From positions 981,318 through 1,045,317 of the forward strand of contig NZ_JAQYUU010000001.1 in assembly GCF_028728205.1 (NCBI RefSeq): a stretch of 64,000 nucleotides of DNA. Direction: 5' to 3'. Made by a program: the position numbers and the translations under genes. Shown here piece by piece: positions 53,385 to 63,244 of the stretch; the stretch's first letter is position 1, and the number at the start of each line of letters is the position of its first letter. A model generated the notes under the pieces. That model searched no databases and was not told the DNA's origin. It saw only the letters and a list, made by a program, of their open reading frames with translations. The stretch comes from Clostridium sp. 'White wine YQ' (GTDB lineage Bacteria > Bacillota > Clostridia > Clostridiales > Clostridiaceae).

Positions 53385-54269
53385 ATGAAAGCAAAAACTC
53401 AAGATAAGATTGCAACAGTAATTTTATATGTTATATCCAGCCTAGTAGTTTTACTACTAGTAGCATTTATGGGATATATAATTTATAGAGGAGCTTCCTC
53501 ACTAAATATAAAATTCTTAACATCAGCTCCTAAAACTACATCATCAGGTGGCGGAATAGGACCTGAATTATTTAATTCATTATATATGCTTGTTATTTCA
53601 TTAATTATTACAGTTCCATTTGGAATAGGAGCAGGAATATATCTAGCAGAATATGCTAAAGAAGGTAGATTTGTTCGATTTGTTAGATTATCCATAGAAA
53701 CTATGGCATCATTACCTTCTATAGTAATAGGTTTATTTGGATTATTGGTTTTCGTAACATATTTTCAATGGGGATATTCTATACTAGCGGGGGCTATTTC
53801 AGTTTCCATACTAAACTTACCTTCTCTTGCAAGAGTAAGTGAAACAGCAATAAAAGCATCCTCAAAAAAAGTTAAAGAAGCAAGTTTAGGACTTGGAGCC
53901 ACTAACTGGCAAACTATAAAAAAGGTTATATTACCTTCAGCAATGCCACAAATATTAACAGGAATAATTTTAGCTTCAGGAAGAATATTTGGTGAAGCAG
54001 CAGCGTTCTTATATACTGCTGGACTTAGTTCAGGAAGACTTAAGTTTACAGATATAAGCCTTGTAAATAATACATCACCATTTTCTTTATTTAAGCCTGC
54101 TGAAACTCTAGCAGTTCATATATGGAAATTAAACTCTGAAGGGTTAGTTCCTGATGCTGCAAAAATAGCAAATGGTACATCAGCAGTTTTAATCATAGCG
54201 GTACTATTATTTAATATTCTAGCAAGAGTTATTGGAAATGCACTATATAAGTCATATAGTGGTAAATAG
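53385..54269 (+). CDS. pstA: Phosphate ABC transporter permease PstA
   Basis: A 294-residue six-helix permease with the coupling loop E-A-S-L-G-L-G-A-T-N-W-Q-T-I and the typical E-T-M-A-S-L-P-S-I-V-I-G-L-F-G. The ATG at 53385 is 1 base after the pstC stop, with AGAGGTGAG inside the end of pstC. Confidence 0.96.
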   Translation: MKAKTQDKIATVILYVISSLVVLLLVAFMGYIIYRGASSLNIKFLTSAPKTTSSGGGIGPELFNSLYMLVISLIITVPFGIGAGIYLAEYAKEGRFVRFVRLSIETMASLPSIVIGLFGLLVFVTYFQWGYSILAGAISVSILNLPSLARVSETAIKASSKKVKEASLGLGATNWQTIKKVILPSAMPQILTGIILASGRIFGEAAAFLYTAGLSSGRLKFTDISLVNNTSPFSLFKPAETLAVHIWKLNSEGLVPDAAKIANGTSAVLIIAVLLFNILARVIGNALYKSYSGK

Positions 54270-54281
54270 GAGGAAAAAAGT

Positions 54282-55031
54282 ATGGGAATTATAGATACTA
54301 AAAACTTAAATTTATATTATGGTAAATCTCAAGCGCTAAAAGATATAACATTAGAAGTTGATAAAAATTCAGTTACAGCTCTAATTGGACCATCAGGTTG
54401 TGGTAAATCTACATTTTTAAGAACTTTAAATAGAATGAATGATTTAATAGAAAGTGTAAATATAACTGGAGAAGTATTTTTTGAAGGAAAGAATATTTAT
54501 AGCGACTATGATGAGATATTATTAAGAAAAAGAGTAGGAATGGTATTCCAAAAAGCTAATCCATTTCCAATGTCTATTTATGATAATATAGCATATGGTC
54601 CAAGAATACATGGAATAAAAAATAAAGCAGAGCTAGACGAAATAGTAGAAAATAGTTTAAAAGGGGCGGCTTTATGGGATGAGGTTAAAGATAGATTAAA
54701 GAAAAGTGCATTAGGGCTTTCAGGTGGTCAGCAGCAAAGACTTTGTATAGCTAGAAGTTTAGCTGTTGAACCAGAAGTACTTCTAATGGATGAACCAACT
54801 TCAGCTTTAGATCCTATTTCAACTAGTAAGATAGAAGAGCTTATGGATGAATTAAAAAAGAAATACACAGTTATTATAGTAACTCACAATATGCAACAAG
54901 CAGGTAGAATTGCCGATAAAACAGCTTTCTTCTTAAATGGTGAAGTAGTAGAATATGATTTAACTGAAAACATATTTTATAAACCAACAGATAAGAGAAC
55001 AGAAGACTATATTACTGGTAGATTTGGTTAA
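54282..55031 (+). CDS. pstB: Phosphate ABC transporter ATPase PstB
   Basis: A 249-residue ATPase. Walker A is [10 protein letters not shown], the signature L-S-G-G-Q-Q-Q-R-L and Walker [13 protein letters not shown]. The R-T-L-N-R-M-N-D-L motif is diagnostic of PstB. GGAGG precedes the ATG. Confidence 0.97.
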   Translation: MGIIDTKNLNLYYGKSQALKDITLEVDKNSVTALIGPSGCGKSTFLRTLNRMNDLIESVNITGEVFFEGKNIYSDYDEILLRKRVGMVFQKANPFPMSIYDNIAYGPRIHGIKNKAELDEIVENSLKGAALWDEVKDRLKKSALGLSGGQQQRLCIARSLAVEPEVLLMDEPTSALDPISTSKIEELMDELKKKYTVIIVTHNMQQAGRIADKTAFFLNGEVVEYDLTENIFYKPTDKRTEDYITGRFG

Positions 55032-55055
55032 AAACTGAATAAAGGAGAGATTTAT

Positions 55056-55712
55056 ATGACAAGAACTTCTTCAGATTTAAAATTAAAAAAAATACACGAA
55101 GACATAATAAAAATGGGTAGCATAGTTGAAAAACAAATTTTCCTATCAATCGAAGCATTAAAAACTAAGGATGTAGATTTAGCCAATGAAACTATTAAAA
55201 AGGATGATTTAGTTGATAATCTACAAAAGCAAATAGAAGAGGACTGTATTAAATTTATTGCTGCTGAACAACCTTTAGCTGTGGATTTAAGAGATATATT
55301 TACTGCAGCAAAAATCGTAACAGACTTAGAAAGAATGGCTGACCATGCAGTAGACATTTGTAAAATTGTAAAGAGAACAAAGGATCAAAAACATGTTAAG
55401 GAACTTAAGGATATAGGCGAGATAGCAGTAAAGGTTCAAAACATGATTAAGTTATCAATTGATGCATATATAGCTTTAGATGAGAAAAAAGCATTAAGTA
55501 TATGTAAAATGGACGATGAAGTAGATGCTTTATATAAGAAGGTATTTGAAGAACTATTAGGTATAATGAGTAATCAATCTGAACACATTGGTCAATCAGC
55601 TCAATTATTATTTGTATGCAAATATCTTGAAAGAATTGCAGACCATGTTACTAATGTATGTGAATGGACTATTTACTTAAAGACTGGTAAATATGTTGAT
55701 TTGAATGAATAA
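55056..55712 (+). CDS. phoU: Phosphate transport regulator PhoU
   Basis: A 218-residue protein made of two three-helix PhoU repeats, with the metal-binding pattern D-L-E-R-M-A-D-H-A-V and L-E-R-I-A-D-H-V-T-N. It links the PstSCAB transporter to PhoR signalling. It is the last gene of the operon and is followed by a terminator. Confidence 0.97.
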   Translation: MTRTSSDLKLKKIHEDIIKMGSIVEKQIFLSIEALKTKDVDLANETIKKDDLVDNLQKQIEEDCIKFIAAEQPLAVDLRDIFTAAKIVTDLERMADHAVDICKIVKRTKDQKHVKELKDIGEIAVKVQNMIKLSIDAYIALDEKKALSICKMDDEVDALYKKVFEELLGIMSNQSEHIGQSAQLLFVCKYLERIADHVTNVCEWTIYLKTGKYVDLNE

Positions 55713-55733
55713 ATGTGATTAGTATTTTTTAGG

Positions 55734-55768
55734 TAAGCAGAAACCAAAGGGTTTCTGCTTATTAATTT
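55734..55768 (+). terminator. Intrinsic terminator of the pst operon
   Basis: A 12-bp stem TAAGCAGAAACC / GGTTTCTGCTTA, followed by TTAATTTG. Confidence 0.8.
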
Positions 55769-55785
55769 GTAGAAATTCATAATTC

Positions 55786-55814
55786 TTGACTTAATTTAGG
55801 AATTAAGTTAAGAT
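55786..55814 (+). promoter_or_regulatory. Promoter with palindrome before the DUF512 gene
   Basis: TTGACT (55786-55791) and TAAGAT (55809-55814) are 17 bp apart. A perfect inverted repeat CTTAATT-TAGG-AATTAAG (55790-55807) fills the spacer, suggesting a repressor site. The regulator is unknown. Confidence 0.55.
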
Positions 55815-55864
55815 TACATAATGAAAGAGTATGGGTTAATAAGCCAAAAAACTAGGAGAAAGTT

Positions 55865-57199
55865 ATGAAAAATAAAATTTTAAAGGTTGAAGCTAATAGT
55901 TTAGGTGAAGAACTTGGAATTGAAGCTGGAGATTTTTTATTATCTATAAACGGTACTGCTATAGAAGATATTATGGATTATAAGTTCTTAATGTCTGATG
56001 AATATATAGAAGTTGAAATAGAAAAGCCTAATGGAGAAGTTTGGATTCTTGAGGCTGATAAGGATATACAAGAAGACTTAGGGGTGGATTTCGAAAGCTC
56101 CATAATGGATAGAGCAAAGAGTTGTTCTAATAAATGTATTTTTTGTTTTATAGATCAATTGCCAAAGGGTATGAGAGATACACTTTATTTTAAGGATGAT
56201 GATTCAAGATTATCTTTTTTACAAGGAAACTTTGTAACCCTAACAAATATGAAAGAGTCAGATATTGATAGAATAATCAATTACAGAATAAGTCCTATTA
56301 ATGTAAGTGTACATACTACAAATCCTGAACTTAGAGTTCAGATGCTAAATAATCGTTTTGCAGGCAATATATATGATAGACTTAAAAGACTTGCAGAAGC
56401 AGAAATTGTAATGAATGCTCAAATTGTAGTTGTGCCAGGAGTAAATAATGGAGAAGAGCTTAAAAAGACTGTAGAAGACTTATATAAGCTTTATCCGCAT
56501 GTACAAAATATTGCAGCTGTGCCAATAGGAGTTACAAAACATAGAGAAGGTTTAGCAAAATTAAAAACTTTTGACAAAAATTCTGCATTAAAAGAAATTG
56601 AAGACCTTAAAGAATTACAAACAAAGTATATGAATGAGATTGGAGCACCTTTTGTACGTTTGTCTGATGAGTTTTACGTTATGGCAGGTATAGATGTACC
56701 TGAAGAAGATTTTTATGGAGAATATGAACAGCTTGAAGATGGTATAGGTATGATAAGATTATTTAGACAATATATTTTAGATAACTTAGACAGCTTAAAT
56801 AAAAGCTCAAAAGGTAACTTTACCATGATAACAGGTGTTTCAGCTTATGATGAAATCTTATGGGCCTCAAATAAAATTAAAGAAGCAAATAATAATATAA
56901 ATATAGATGTTTTTAAAATTAAAAATGATCATTTTGGTGAAACTATAACTGTTGCAGGTTTGTTAACCGGAAAAGATATAATTGAACAAATTAAGGGGAA
57001 AATTAACTCTAAGTATTTAATTATGTCTAGTAATATGTTTAGAAAGGGTTATGAACTTTCAAATTCAAAGGAATTAGTTATGCTTGATGATATTAAAATT
57101 AATGATATTGAAAAAGAATTAGGTGTTAAAGTTATTGTTGTGGACTATACTGGAGAAGACTTAATTCAAAATATAAATAAACATTTAGAGGAGGGTTAA
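55865..57199 (+). CDS. DUF512 protein: PDZ-like and radical-SAM-like domains
   Basis: A 444-residue protein. The N-terminal PDZ-like region ([17 protein letters not shown]) is followed by a radical-SAM-type cluster motif C-S-N-K-C-I-F-C and a TIM-barrel-like domain, then the DUF512 C-terminus. It is conserved in Clostridia and cyanobacteria but has no established reaction. It is located 2 bases before der in what looks like one operon with gpsA. Confidence 0.92.
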   Translation: MKNKILKVEANSLGEELGIEAGDFLLSINGTAIEDIMDYKFLMSDEYIEVEIEKPNGEVWILEADKDIQEDLGVDFESSIMDRAKSCSNKCIFCFIDQLPKGMRDTLYFKDDDSRLSFLQGNFVTLTNMKESDIDRIINYRISPINVSVHTTNPELRVQMLNNRFAGNIYDRLKRLAEAEIVMNAQIVVVPGVNNGEELKKTVEDLYKLYPHVQNIAAVPIGVTKHREGLAKLKTFDKNSALKEIEDLKELQTKYMNEIGAPFVRLSDEFYVMAGIDVPEEDFYGEYEQLEDGIGMIRLFRQYILDNLDSLNKSSKGNFTMITGVSAYDEILWASNKIKEANNNINIDVFKIKNDHFGETITVAGLLTGKDIIEQIKGKINSKYLIMSSNMFRKGYELSNSKELVMLDDIKINDIEKELGVKVIVVDYTGEDLIQNINKHLEEG

Positions 57200-57201
57200 T
57201 A

Positions 57202-58518
57202 ATGGGAAAACCGATTGTTGCCATAGTAGGTAGACCAAATGTAGGTAAATCTACATTATTTAATAGATTAGCAGGAAAAAGAATATCGATAGTACAGGAT
57301 ACACCTGGAGTTACTAGAGATAGAGTATATGCTGAAGCAGAGTGGTTAACTCATACTTTCACTATGATTGATACAGGTGGAATAGAGCCAGAAAATGAAA
57401 ATATTATTGTTAAACAAATGAGAAGACAGGCACAAATAGCTATTGAAACTGCTGATGTTATTGTTTTTATAGTTGATGGAAAAGAAGGTTTAACTGGAGC
57501 AGATAAAGAAGTTGCTCAAATGCTAAGAAAAAGTAAAAAACCTATAGTTTTAGTTGTTAATAAAGTTGACTCATTAAAAGAAGAAGATAACGCTTGGGAA
57601 TTCTATAACTTAGGAATAGGTGACCCTGTTACAATTTCAGCTTCGCAAGGTCTTGGTCTTGGAGATATGCTTGACAGAGTAGTAGAACACTTTAAATCTA
57701 TCGGAGAAGATGAGGAAGAAGATGAATATATAAAGATTGCTATGCTTGGAAAACCAAATGTAGGAAAATCTTCTTTAATTAATAAACTATTAGGTGAAGA
57801 AAGAGTTATTGTATCAGATGTTCCTGGTACAACAAGAGATGCAATTGATAGTTATTTAGAAACTGATATAGGAAAATTTACTTTAATCGATACAGCTGGT
57901 CTTAGAAGAAAAAGTAAAGTAAAAGAAGAAATAGAAAGATATTCAGTAATTAGAACATATACAGCTATTGAAAGAGCAGATGTATGTATACTTATGGTTG
58001 ATGCTCAAGAAGGAGTAACCGATCAAGATGAAAAGATAATTGGATATGCTCATGAACTTAAGAAGGCAATAATGGTTATAGTTAACAAGTGGGATTTAAT
58101 TGAGAAAGATGACAAAACAATGGCTAACTACCAAAAAGATTTAATGGCAAACTTAAAGTTTATGTCATATGCTCAATACCTATTTATTTCAGCTTTAACT
58201 GGTCAAAGGGTTCATAAGGTATTAGAAGTTGCTAAATACTGTTATGATAATTACTCAAAGAGAATTTCTACAGGTATTTTAAATGAAGTTATAAATAAAG
58301 CAGTTCTTATGAAAGAGCCGCCAGTTGTTGGTTTAAAGAGATTGAAAATATTCTATGCTACACAAGTTGCATCAAAACCACCAAAGTTTATTTTCTTCGT
58401 AAATGATAGTAATGCTTCTCACTTCTCATATGAAAGATATCTTGAAAATCAGTTAAGAGAAAGCTTTGACTTTAAAGGAACTGGAATTGAGATAGAATAT
58501 AGAGAGAGGAAGGAATAG
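57202..58518 (+). CDS. der: Ribosome assembly GTPase Der (EngA)
   Basis: A 438-residue protein with two tandem GTPase domains (G-R-P-N-V-G-K-S-T with D-T-G-G and [13 protein letters not shown] with D-T-A-G and N-K-W-D) and a C-terminal KH-like domain. It is needed for 50S subunit assembly. GAGGAGGG overlaps the end of the upstream gene. Confidence 0.98.
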   Translation: MGKPIVAIVGRPNVGKSTLFNRLAGKRISIVQDTPGVTRDRVYAEAEWLTHTFTMIDTGGIEPENENIIVKQMRRQAQIAIETADVIVFIVDGKEGLTGADKEVAQMLRKSKKPIVLVVNKVDSLKEEDNAWEFYNLGIGDPVTISASQGLGLGDMLDRVVEHFKSIGEDEEEDEYIKIAMLGKPNVGKSSLINKLLGEERVIVSDVPGTTRDAIDSYLETDIGKFTLIDTAGLRRKSKVKEEIERYSVIRTYTAIERADVCILMVDAQEGVTDQDEKIIGYAHELKKAIMVIVNKWDLIEKDDKTMANYQKDLMANLKFMSYAQYLFISALTGQRVHKVLEVAKYCYDNYSKRISTGILNEVINKAVLMKEPPVVGLKRLKIFYATQVASKPPKFIFFVNDSNASHFSYERYLENQLRESFDFKGTGIEIEYRERKE

Positions 58519-58520
58519 TT

Positions 58521-59513
58521 ATGGAGAAGGTTGCTTTTCTTGGAGGAGGTAGCTTTGGAACAGCCCTGGCTACAGTGATAGCAAATAAAGGCTATAATGT
58601 TAACTTTTGGCTAAGGAATGAAAAAATAGCTCAAGAAATCAATCAAAACCGAACTAATGAGAAATATTTAAAAGGTGTAAAGATTCCAACTAATGTTAAA
58701 GCCACTTGTGATTTGAAAGAGGCTTTAACAGAGGTTAAATATATAGTTCTTACAATACCTTCTTCATCTATTAGAAATGTTTGTGAGCAAATAAAAGAAT
58801 ATCTAAATGAGGAAAGTGTTATAATTTCCCTTGCAAAAGGTATAGAAGACGGCACTAATTTAAGACTTTCTGAGGTAATTGAGCAAGTTTTAGATAAAAA
58901 GCCGGTAGTTTTATCCGGTCCATCTCATGCAGAGGAAGTAGCTGCATTAATACCTACTACCATAGTATCTTCAAGCAAAGATATGCAGCTTGCTGAAGAA
59001 GTTCAAGAACTGTTTATGACACCAACACTAAGAATTTATACAAATGAAGACTTAATTGGTGTGGAAGTTGGAGGAGCTGTTAAAAATATCATTGCAGTTG
59101 CAGCAGGTATCCTTGATGGAATAGGGTATGGTGATAATACAAAAGCTGCTCTTATGACTAGAGGTATGAAAGAAATTTCTAGAGTTGGAATTAAACTAGG
59201 TGGTAAGGAAGAAACTTTCTATGGGTTAACAGGCATGGGAGACTTAATAGTTACCTGTACATCAATGCATTCAAGAAATAGAAAAGCTGGTATTTTATTT
59301 GGTAAAGGTAAAAAACTAGATGAGGTATTAAAGGAAGTTGGAATGGTAGTTGAGGGGGTAAAAGCTTGTCACGCATTCTATACTTTAAAGGAATCCTTAG
59401 GTGTAAGCATGCCAATAACGGATGTACTTTATAAATTTATATTTGAAGAAAAAGATCCAATTAAAGCTATTGAAGAGCTTATGCAAAGAGATAAAAAAAG
59501 CGAAAGCTATTAA
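58521..59513 (+). CDS. gpsA: Glycerol-3-phosphate dehydrogenase (NAD(P)+)
   Basis: A 330-residue cytoplasmic enzyme. It has the N-terminal dinucleotide motif [21 protein letters not shown], the catalytic Lys region [13 protein letters not shown] and G-L-T-G-M-G-D-L. It makes sn-glycerol 3-phosphate for phospholipid synthesis. It starts 2 bases after der; no plsY lies between them. Confidence 0.97.
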   Translation: MEKVAFLGGGSFGTALATVIANKGYNVNFWLRNEKIAQEINQNRTNEKYLKGVKIPTNVKATCDLKEALTEVKYIVLTIPSSSIRNVCEQIKEYLNEESVIISLAKGIEDGTNLRLSEVIEQVLDKKPVVLSGPSHAEEVAALIPTTIVSSSKDMQLAEEVQELFMTPTLRIYTNEDLIGVEVGGAVKNIIAVAAGILDGIGYGDNTKAALMTRGMKEISRVGIKLGGKEETFYGLTGMGDLIVTCTSMHSRNRKAGILFGKGKKLDEVLKEVGMVVEGVKACHAFYTLKESLGVSMPITDVLYKFIFEEKDPIKAIEELMQRDKKSESY

Positions 59514-59516
59514 TAT

Positions 59517-59558
59517 AAACTCCAGAAGGACAAAGTTTAGTTCCTCTGGAGTTTTATT
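59517..59558. terminator. Bidirectional terminator
   Basis: A stem AAACTCCAGA / TCTGGAGTTT extended internally by AGGA / TTCC, lying between the convergent gpsA and GNAT genes. Confidence 0.85.
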
Positions 59559-59563
59559 TATTG

Positions 59564-60010
59564 TTATAAATTCTTCTGAAAGCAAATTGCTTCAGGATTA
59601 TTAGTATATTTACCATAGTTCTCTATTGGGATATAGTTATTTTTCCTATAAAAGTTTACTGCAGCTTTATTTATAACTCTTGTTTCAAGTAATAAAGAGT
59701 CATAACCCATATTTTTAGCCTCTAATTCTAAATGTTTTAGAATTATTGTTCCAATTCCCAAACCTTTAACCTTTGCAAACATTCTTTTTACTTCTGCAGT
59801 GTTTTCACTAATTGGACGAAAAGCTCCGCAGCCTATAGCTTGTCCGGAATCATCATAAGCTATTACAAACAATGAACGAGGAACAAGAACATCGTTTGGA
59901 TCAAAAGAATTTTTTCCACTAGCCCCAGTTATATTTTCTAAGCTTTCAGATAGCTCATCCATTAATTTAATTGCATCTACTTCACTCGGATTTTTCTTAA
60001 TTATCTTCAT
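59564..60010 (-). CDS. GNAT family N-acetyltransferase
   Basis: A 148-residue acetyltransferase with motif A V-K-G-L-G-I-G-T-I-I-L-K-H-L and the tail F-Y-R-K-N-N-Y. The context (A-I-G-C-G-A-F-R-P, E-V-K-R-M-F) is a common pattern in small clostridial acetyltransferases of unknown substrate. It is inserted in opposite orientation between gpsA and spoIVA. Confidence 0.88.
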   Translation of the reverse strand: MKIIKKNPSEVDAIKLMDELSESLENITGASGKNSFDPNDVLVPRSLFVIAYDDSGQAIGCGAFRPISENTAEVKRMFAKVKGLGIGTIILKHLELEAKNMGYDSLLLETRVINKAAVNFYRKNNYIPIENYGKYTNNPEAICFQKNL

Positions 60011-60226
60011 TTTTCATACCCCAATTCTTAAAAAGATTAATAACTTAAAGAATATAAACATAATTATACTATAATTGTAAGAAAAAGCACCCAAGACTTG
60101 TAATAAAGTAACTGAAAATGATATTTGTTAAGTATCTAAATCCTTATAAATAATTTATAAAACCAGTATACTTTTTGTAGCTCATTAATATATATATATT
60201 GTTAATAATATTTTAGGAGGATTAGC

Positions 60227-61705
60227 TTGGAGGATTTTAATATCTATAAGGATATAGCAGAAAGAACCCAAGGGGATATATACGTTGGGGTAGTAGGACC
60301 TGTAAGAACTGGTAAGTCTACATTCATAAAGAGATTTATGGACCTTATGGTTATTCCTAATATCGAAAATACTTACAAAAAAGAAAGAGCAAAAGACGAA
60401 TTACCTCAAAGTGGTTCGGGGAAGACAATTCATACTACAGAACCTAAATTTGTGCCAAATGAAGCTGTAGATATAACAATCGAAGAAGATTTAAAGCTTA
60501 AAGTAAGATTAGTTGATTGTGTTGGTTACATTGTAAAAGGAGCATTAGGATATATGGAGGAGGATACACCAAAAATGGTTCATACTCCTTGGTATGATAA
60601 TGAGATACCTTTTGAAGATGCGGCAGAAATTGGCACAAGAAAAGTAATAACTGATCATTCTACTATAGGCTTAGTAGTAACAACTGATGGCTCAATAACT
60701 GGTATTTCAAGAGAAGACTATGTTGAAGCTGAAGAAAGGGTTATAGATGAACTTAAATCTATAAATAAACCTTTTATAATTGTACTTAATACTATAAATC
60801 CAAATTCAACAGAAACAAAAGAATTAAGAAAAAGCATGGAGTTAAAATACAATGTATCTGTTCAAATATTAGATGTTCAGAAAATGGATGAGAGTTCAAT
60901 TCAAAAATTATTTAAACAAGTACTTAAAGAATTCCCTGTTAAAGAAATAAACATAGATATGCCGGAATGGATTGAAAAACTTGATGGTTCTCATTGGCTA
61001 AAGGCAAACTTTATAAACATAATCAGATCAATGTGTGAGAACATATATAAAGTTAGAGATATAAAAGGGTGTTTAGATAGTACCTCAGGAGAAGATTACT
61101 ATGCACAAAGTGATATTTCAGAAATGAATTTAGGTGACGGTAGTGCAAAGATAATGATGAAACCTAAGGATGGAGTATTCTATAAAATACTTAGCGAATT
61201 ATGTGATACAGAAATTAAATCTGATTCTCATCTAATGGAATTAATAAAAGAATTACATTTAGCTAAGGTTGAATACGATAAAGTATCGCAAGCCTTAATG
61301 GATGTTAAGAACACTGGATATGGTCTAGTAGCACCTCAATTAACTGAAATGAAATTTGAAGAACCTGAAATTGTTAAGCAAGGATCAAAATATGGAGTAA
61401 AATTAAAGGCTAGTGCTCCAAGCTTGCATTTAATTAAGGCTGATATTGAAACTGAAATATCACCAATTATGGGTTCTGAAAAGGAAACTGAGGAGCTTAT
61501 GAAATCACTATTAAATCAATTTGAGAATGATCCATCAAAGTTATGGCAAAGTAATATGTTTGGTAAATCTCTAGAAGTTTTAGTTAAAGAGGGCTTACAA
61601 AATAAACTATATAAAATGCCAGAGGATGTACAAGTTAAAATTCAAAAAACTCTACAAAAAATAATCAATGAGGGCAATGGCGGATTAATCTGCATAATTT
61701 TATAG
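60227..61705 (+). CDS. spoIVA: Stage IV sporulation protein A
   Basis: A 492-residue spore coat base-layer ATPase. The N-terminal domain has Walker A G-P-V-R-T-G-K-S-T and a TRAFAC-like fold (R-L-V-D-C-V-G-Y), with a central and a C-terminal domain ending in G-G-L-I-C-I-I-L, the conserved tail that anchors it via SpoVM. The TTG start at 60227 is supported by AGGAGG. It is expected under sigma-E control; I could not assign the promoter with confidence. Confidence 0.97.
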   Translation: MEDFNIYKDIAERTQGDIYVGVVGPVRTGKSTFIKRFMDLMVIPNIENTYKKERAKDELPQSGSGKTIHTTEPKFVPNEAVDITIEEDLKLKVRLVDCVGYIVKGALGYMEEDTPKMVHTPWYDNEIPFEDAAEIGTRKVITDHSTIGLVVTTDGSITGISREDYVEAEERVIDELKSINKPFIIVLNTINPNSTETKELRKSMELKYNVSVQILDVQKMDESSIQKLFKQVLKEFPVKEINIDMPEWIEKLDGSHWLKANFINIIRSMCENIYKVRDIKGCLDSTSGEDYYAQSDISEMNLGDGSAKIMMKPKDGVFYKILSELCDTEIKSDSHLMELIKELHLAKVEYDKVSQALMDVKNTGYGLVAPQLTEMKFEEPEIVKQGSKYGVKLKASAPSLHLIKADIETEISPIMGSEKETEELMKSLLNQFENDPSKLWQSNMFGKSLEVLVKEGLQNKLYKMPEDVQVKIQKTLQKIINEGNGGLICIIL

Positions 61706-61719
61706 CGAAATGCTAATTA

Positions 61720-61770
61720 ATATAGGCCTTAAGGTGAGTTTTAAATAGCTTTATGGCCTATTAATTTTTT
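61720..61770 (+). terminator. Terminator of spoIVA
   Basis: A stem TTAATATAGGCC / GGCCTATTAA (with a 2-base bulge) ends in AATTTTTT. The T tract directly abuts the AGGAGG of the next small gene. Confidence 0.65.
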
Positions 61771-61781
61771 AGGAGGATACT

Positions 61782-61907
61782 ATGCCGGATAAAGGGAAAA
61801 GCAAAAGTGGTTCAGGTAAGAATAACAAAAATACTAAGACCACTAAGAACTCAAAAAATGATACAAAAAAGCCAATAAATAAGAATCAAGAAAAGAAGAA
61901 AAAGTAG
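61782..61907 (+). CDS. Small lysine-rich protein (41 codons)
   Basis: An ATG five bases after a perfect AGGAGG (61771-61776) opens a 41-codon frame ending in TAG at 61905. The product is almost entirely Lys, Asn, Ser, Thr and Gly (begins M-P-D-K-G-K-S-K-S-G-S-G, ends Q-E-K-K-K-K), strongly basic and probably disordered. I do not recognise it. Its place just after spoIVA hints at a sporulation or nucleic-acid-binding role, which is only inference. Confidence 0.6.
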   Translation: MPDKGKSKSGSGKNNKNTKTTKNSKNDTKKPINKNQEKKKK

Positions 61908-61962
61908 GTTTTGTAAATTGATTTAACTGGAAATTTGGTATATAATATGCTGGTAATGATGT

Positions 61963-62038
61963 CTGGGTATAGCGCAGATGGTAGCGTACAAGACTGGGGG
62001 TCTTGGGGTCGCGGGTTCAAGTCCCGCTACTCAGACCA
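61963..62038 (+). tRNA. tRNA-Pro (anticodon GGG)
   Basis: A full cloverleaf: acceptor CTGGGTA/TACTCAG (one G-U), D-arm GCGC..GCGT, anticodon stem CAAGA/TCTTG with loop CTGGGGG (anticodon GGG at 61998-62000 region), T-arm GCGGG-TTCAAGT-CCCGC, discriminator A and encoded CCA. The 3' end is the probable integration site of the neighbouring element. Confidence 0.95.
62016..62038 (+). other. Probable attL (3' end of tRNA-Pro)
   Basis: A tyrosine integrase gene lies 97 bases downstream, facing the tRNA 3' end. This is the usual layout of tRNA-targeting phages and integrative elements, which recreate the tRNA 3' end. The exact core is unknown because the other junction is outside the window. Confidence 0.5.
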
Positions 62039-62050
62039 AAATTGGCATTT

Positions 62051-62088
62051 AACCCTGTAAACATGAGAGTTTGCAGGGTTCTTGTTTT
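62051..62088 (+). terminator. Intrinsic terminator after tRNA-Pro
   Basis: A stem AACCCTGTAAAC / GTTTGCAGGGTT (one mismatch) followed by CTTGTTTTTC. Confidence 0.8.
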
Positions 62089-62106
62089 TCTTTGGAATAT
62101 AGAAAA

Positions 62107-62128
62107 GTGGCCAAAACGTGGCCGAAAA
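62107..62128 (+). repeat. Tandem 11-bp repeats near the integrase
   Basis: GTGGCCAAAAC (62107-62117) is followed directly by GTGGCCGAAAA (62118-62128). Such direct repeats between an att site and the integrase gene are candidate arm-type integrase binding sites. Confidence 0.5.
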
Positions 62129-62134
62129 TATTTT

Positions 62135-63244
62135 TTAGTTAAAAATGTTCTCTAATTTTTTTACTGCTTCAAGTTGCATATTAGGTAAAACATGAGAGTA
62201 AATATCTAAAGTCATACTTATATTTGAATGCCCTAATCTTTCACTAACTATTTTAGGATGAACACCTTGTTGTAATAGTAGAGTAGCGTGAGTATGTCTA
62301 AGATCATGAAATCTAATTCTTTTAAAGTTATATTTTTTTATTAACTTTTGAAAAGTCTTTGATACATAATCAGGTAACATATGTCTAGCATCATCATCCC
62401 ATAAACAAACATATTCATATTCAAGTCCTTTAGATAATTTTAACTCAAGTTGTTTTTTTCTTACTTTCTTAAGCTCATTAACAGTCGTATCCATTAGAGC
62501 TATAGTTCTTACAGAACTAGCTGTTTTAGGTTTCTTTATAATAATTTCTTTCTTTATTAGACTTAAACTATTTCTTACAGTCAATGTCTTACCTAGAATA
62601 TTTACGTTGTCCCATTTTAATGCTAATATTTCACCTAATCTCATTCCAGTTTGTAGAGCTAATAATATGGCAATATAAATATTATGTTCTTTAATCTTAT
62701 CTAAAAATAGAGTAGCTTCTTCTGAATCCCAAACACTAAATTCGGATTTAACTGGTCTAGGGGGAGTAGCTGCAGTAGTTGGAATTGTAGAAGTTAATCT
62801 CCAAGCGTAAGCGTGTTTATAGGCTGTATGAAAAACTCTATGTACCTTTAAAATAGTAGCTGCAGATAAATCGCCTTCATCAAGAAGTCTATTATAGAAT
62901 GATTGGATTTCTATAGGTTGTAATGTAGCAAGATTTGCTTTGCCTAAATGTTTTTTAATCGTATTACATAGCTCATTATATCTCTTAAGAGTTGAAGGGG
63001 CTAAATTACCAATACAGTAAGCTTCAATCCAGTAATCTAGGTACTTATCTACTGTCATTTTAGTTTCTTCTATAAAGGTTCCAGAGTTAACCTTATTAAG
63101 AATTTCAGCTAATGCAGCTTGTGCCTCTGCCTTAGTTCTAAATCCTCCTTTGGATTTTCTTTTTCTTTGACCAGTTTGAGGATCTATTCCTATATCGACA
63201 CGATAATTCCATGCATTATTCTTTTTAAAAATACTACCTTTCAT
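62135..63244 (-). CDS. int: Tyrosine recombinase/integrase
   Basis: A 369-residue integrase. An arm-binding N-terminal domain (K-N-N-A-W-N-Y-R-V-D-I-G, then G-F-R-T-K-A-E-A) is followed by a SAM-like core-binding domain (T-V-D-K-Y-L-D-Y-W) and the catalytic domain, with Arg in T-G-M-R-L-G-E-I, His-x-x-Arg in H-D-L-R-H-T-H-A, H in L-G-H-S and the Tyr nucleophile in L-D-I-Y-S-H. It faces tRNA-Pro. Its start overlaps the upstream ImmA-type gene by 11 bases. Confidence 0.96.
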   Translation of the reverse strand: MKGSIFKKNNAWNYRVDIGIDPQTGQRKRKSKGGFRTKAEAQAALAEILNKVNSGTFIEETKMTVDKYLDYWIEAYCIGNLAPSTLKRYNELCNTIKKHLGKANLATLQPIEIQSFYNRLLDEGDLSAATILKVHRVFHTAYKHAYAWRLTSTIPTTAATPPRPVKSEFSVWDSEEATLFLDKIKEHNIYIAILLALQTGMRLGEILALKWDNVNILGKTLTVRNSLSLIKKEIIIKKPKTASSVRTIALMDTTVNELKKVRKKQLELKLSKGLEYEYVCLWDDDARHMLPDYVSKTFQKLIKKYNFKRIRFHDLRHTHATLLLQQGVHPKIVSERLGHSNISMTLDIYSHVLPNMQLEAVKKLENIFN

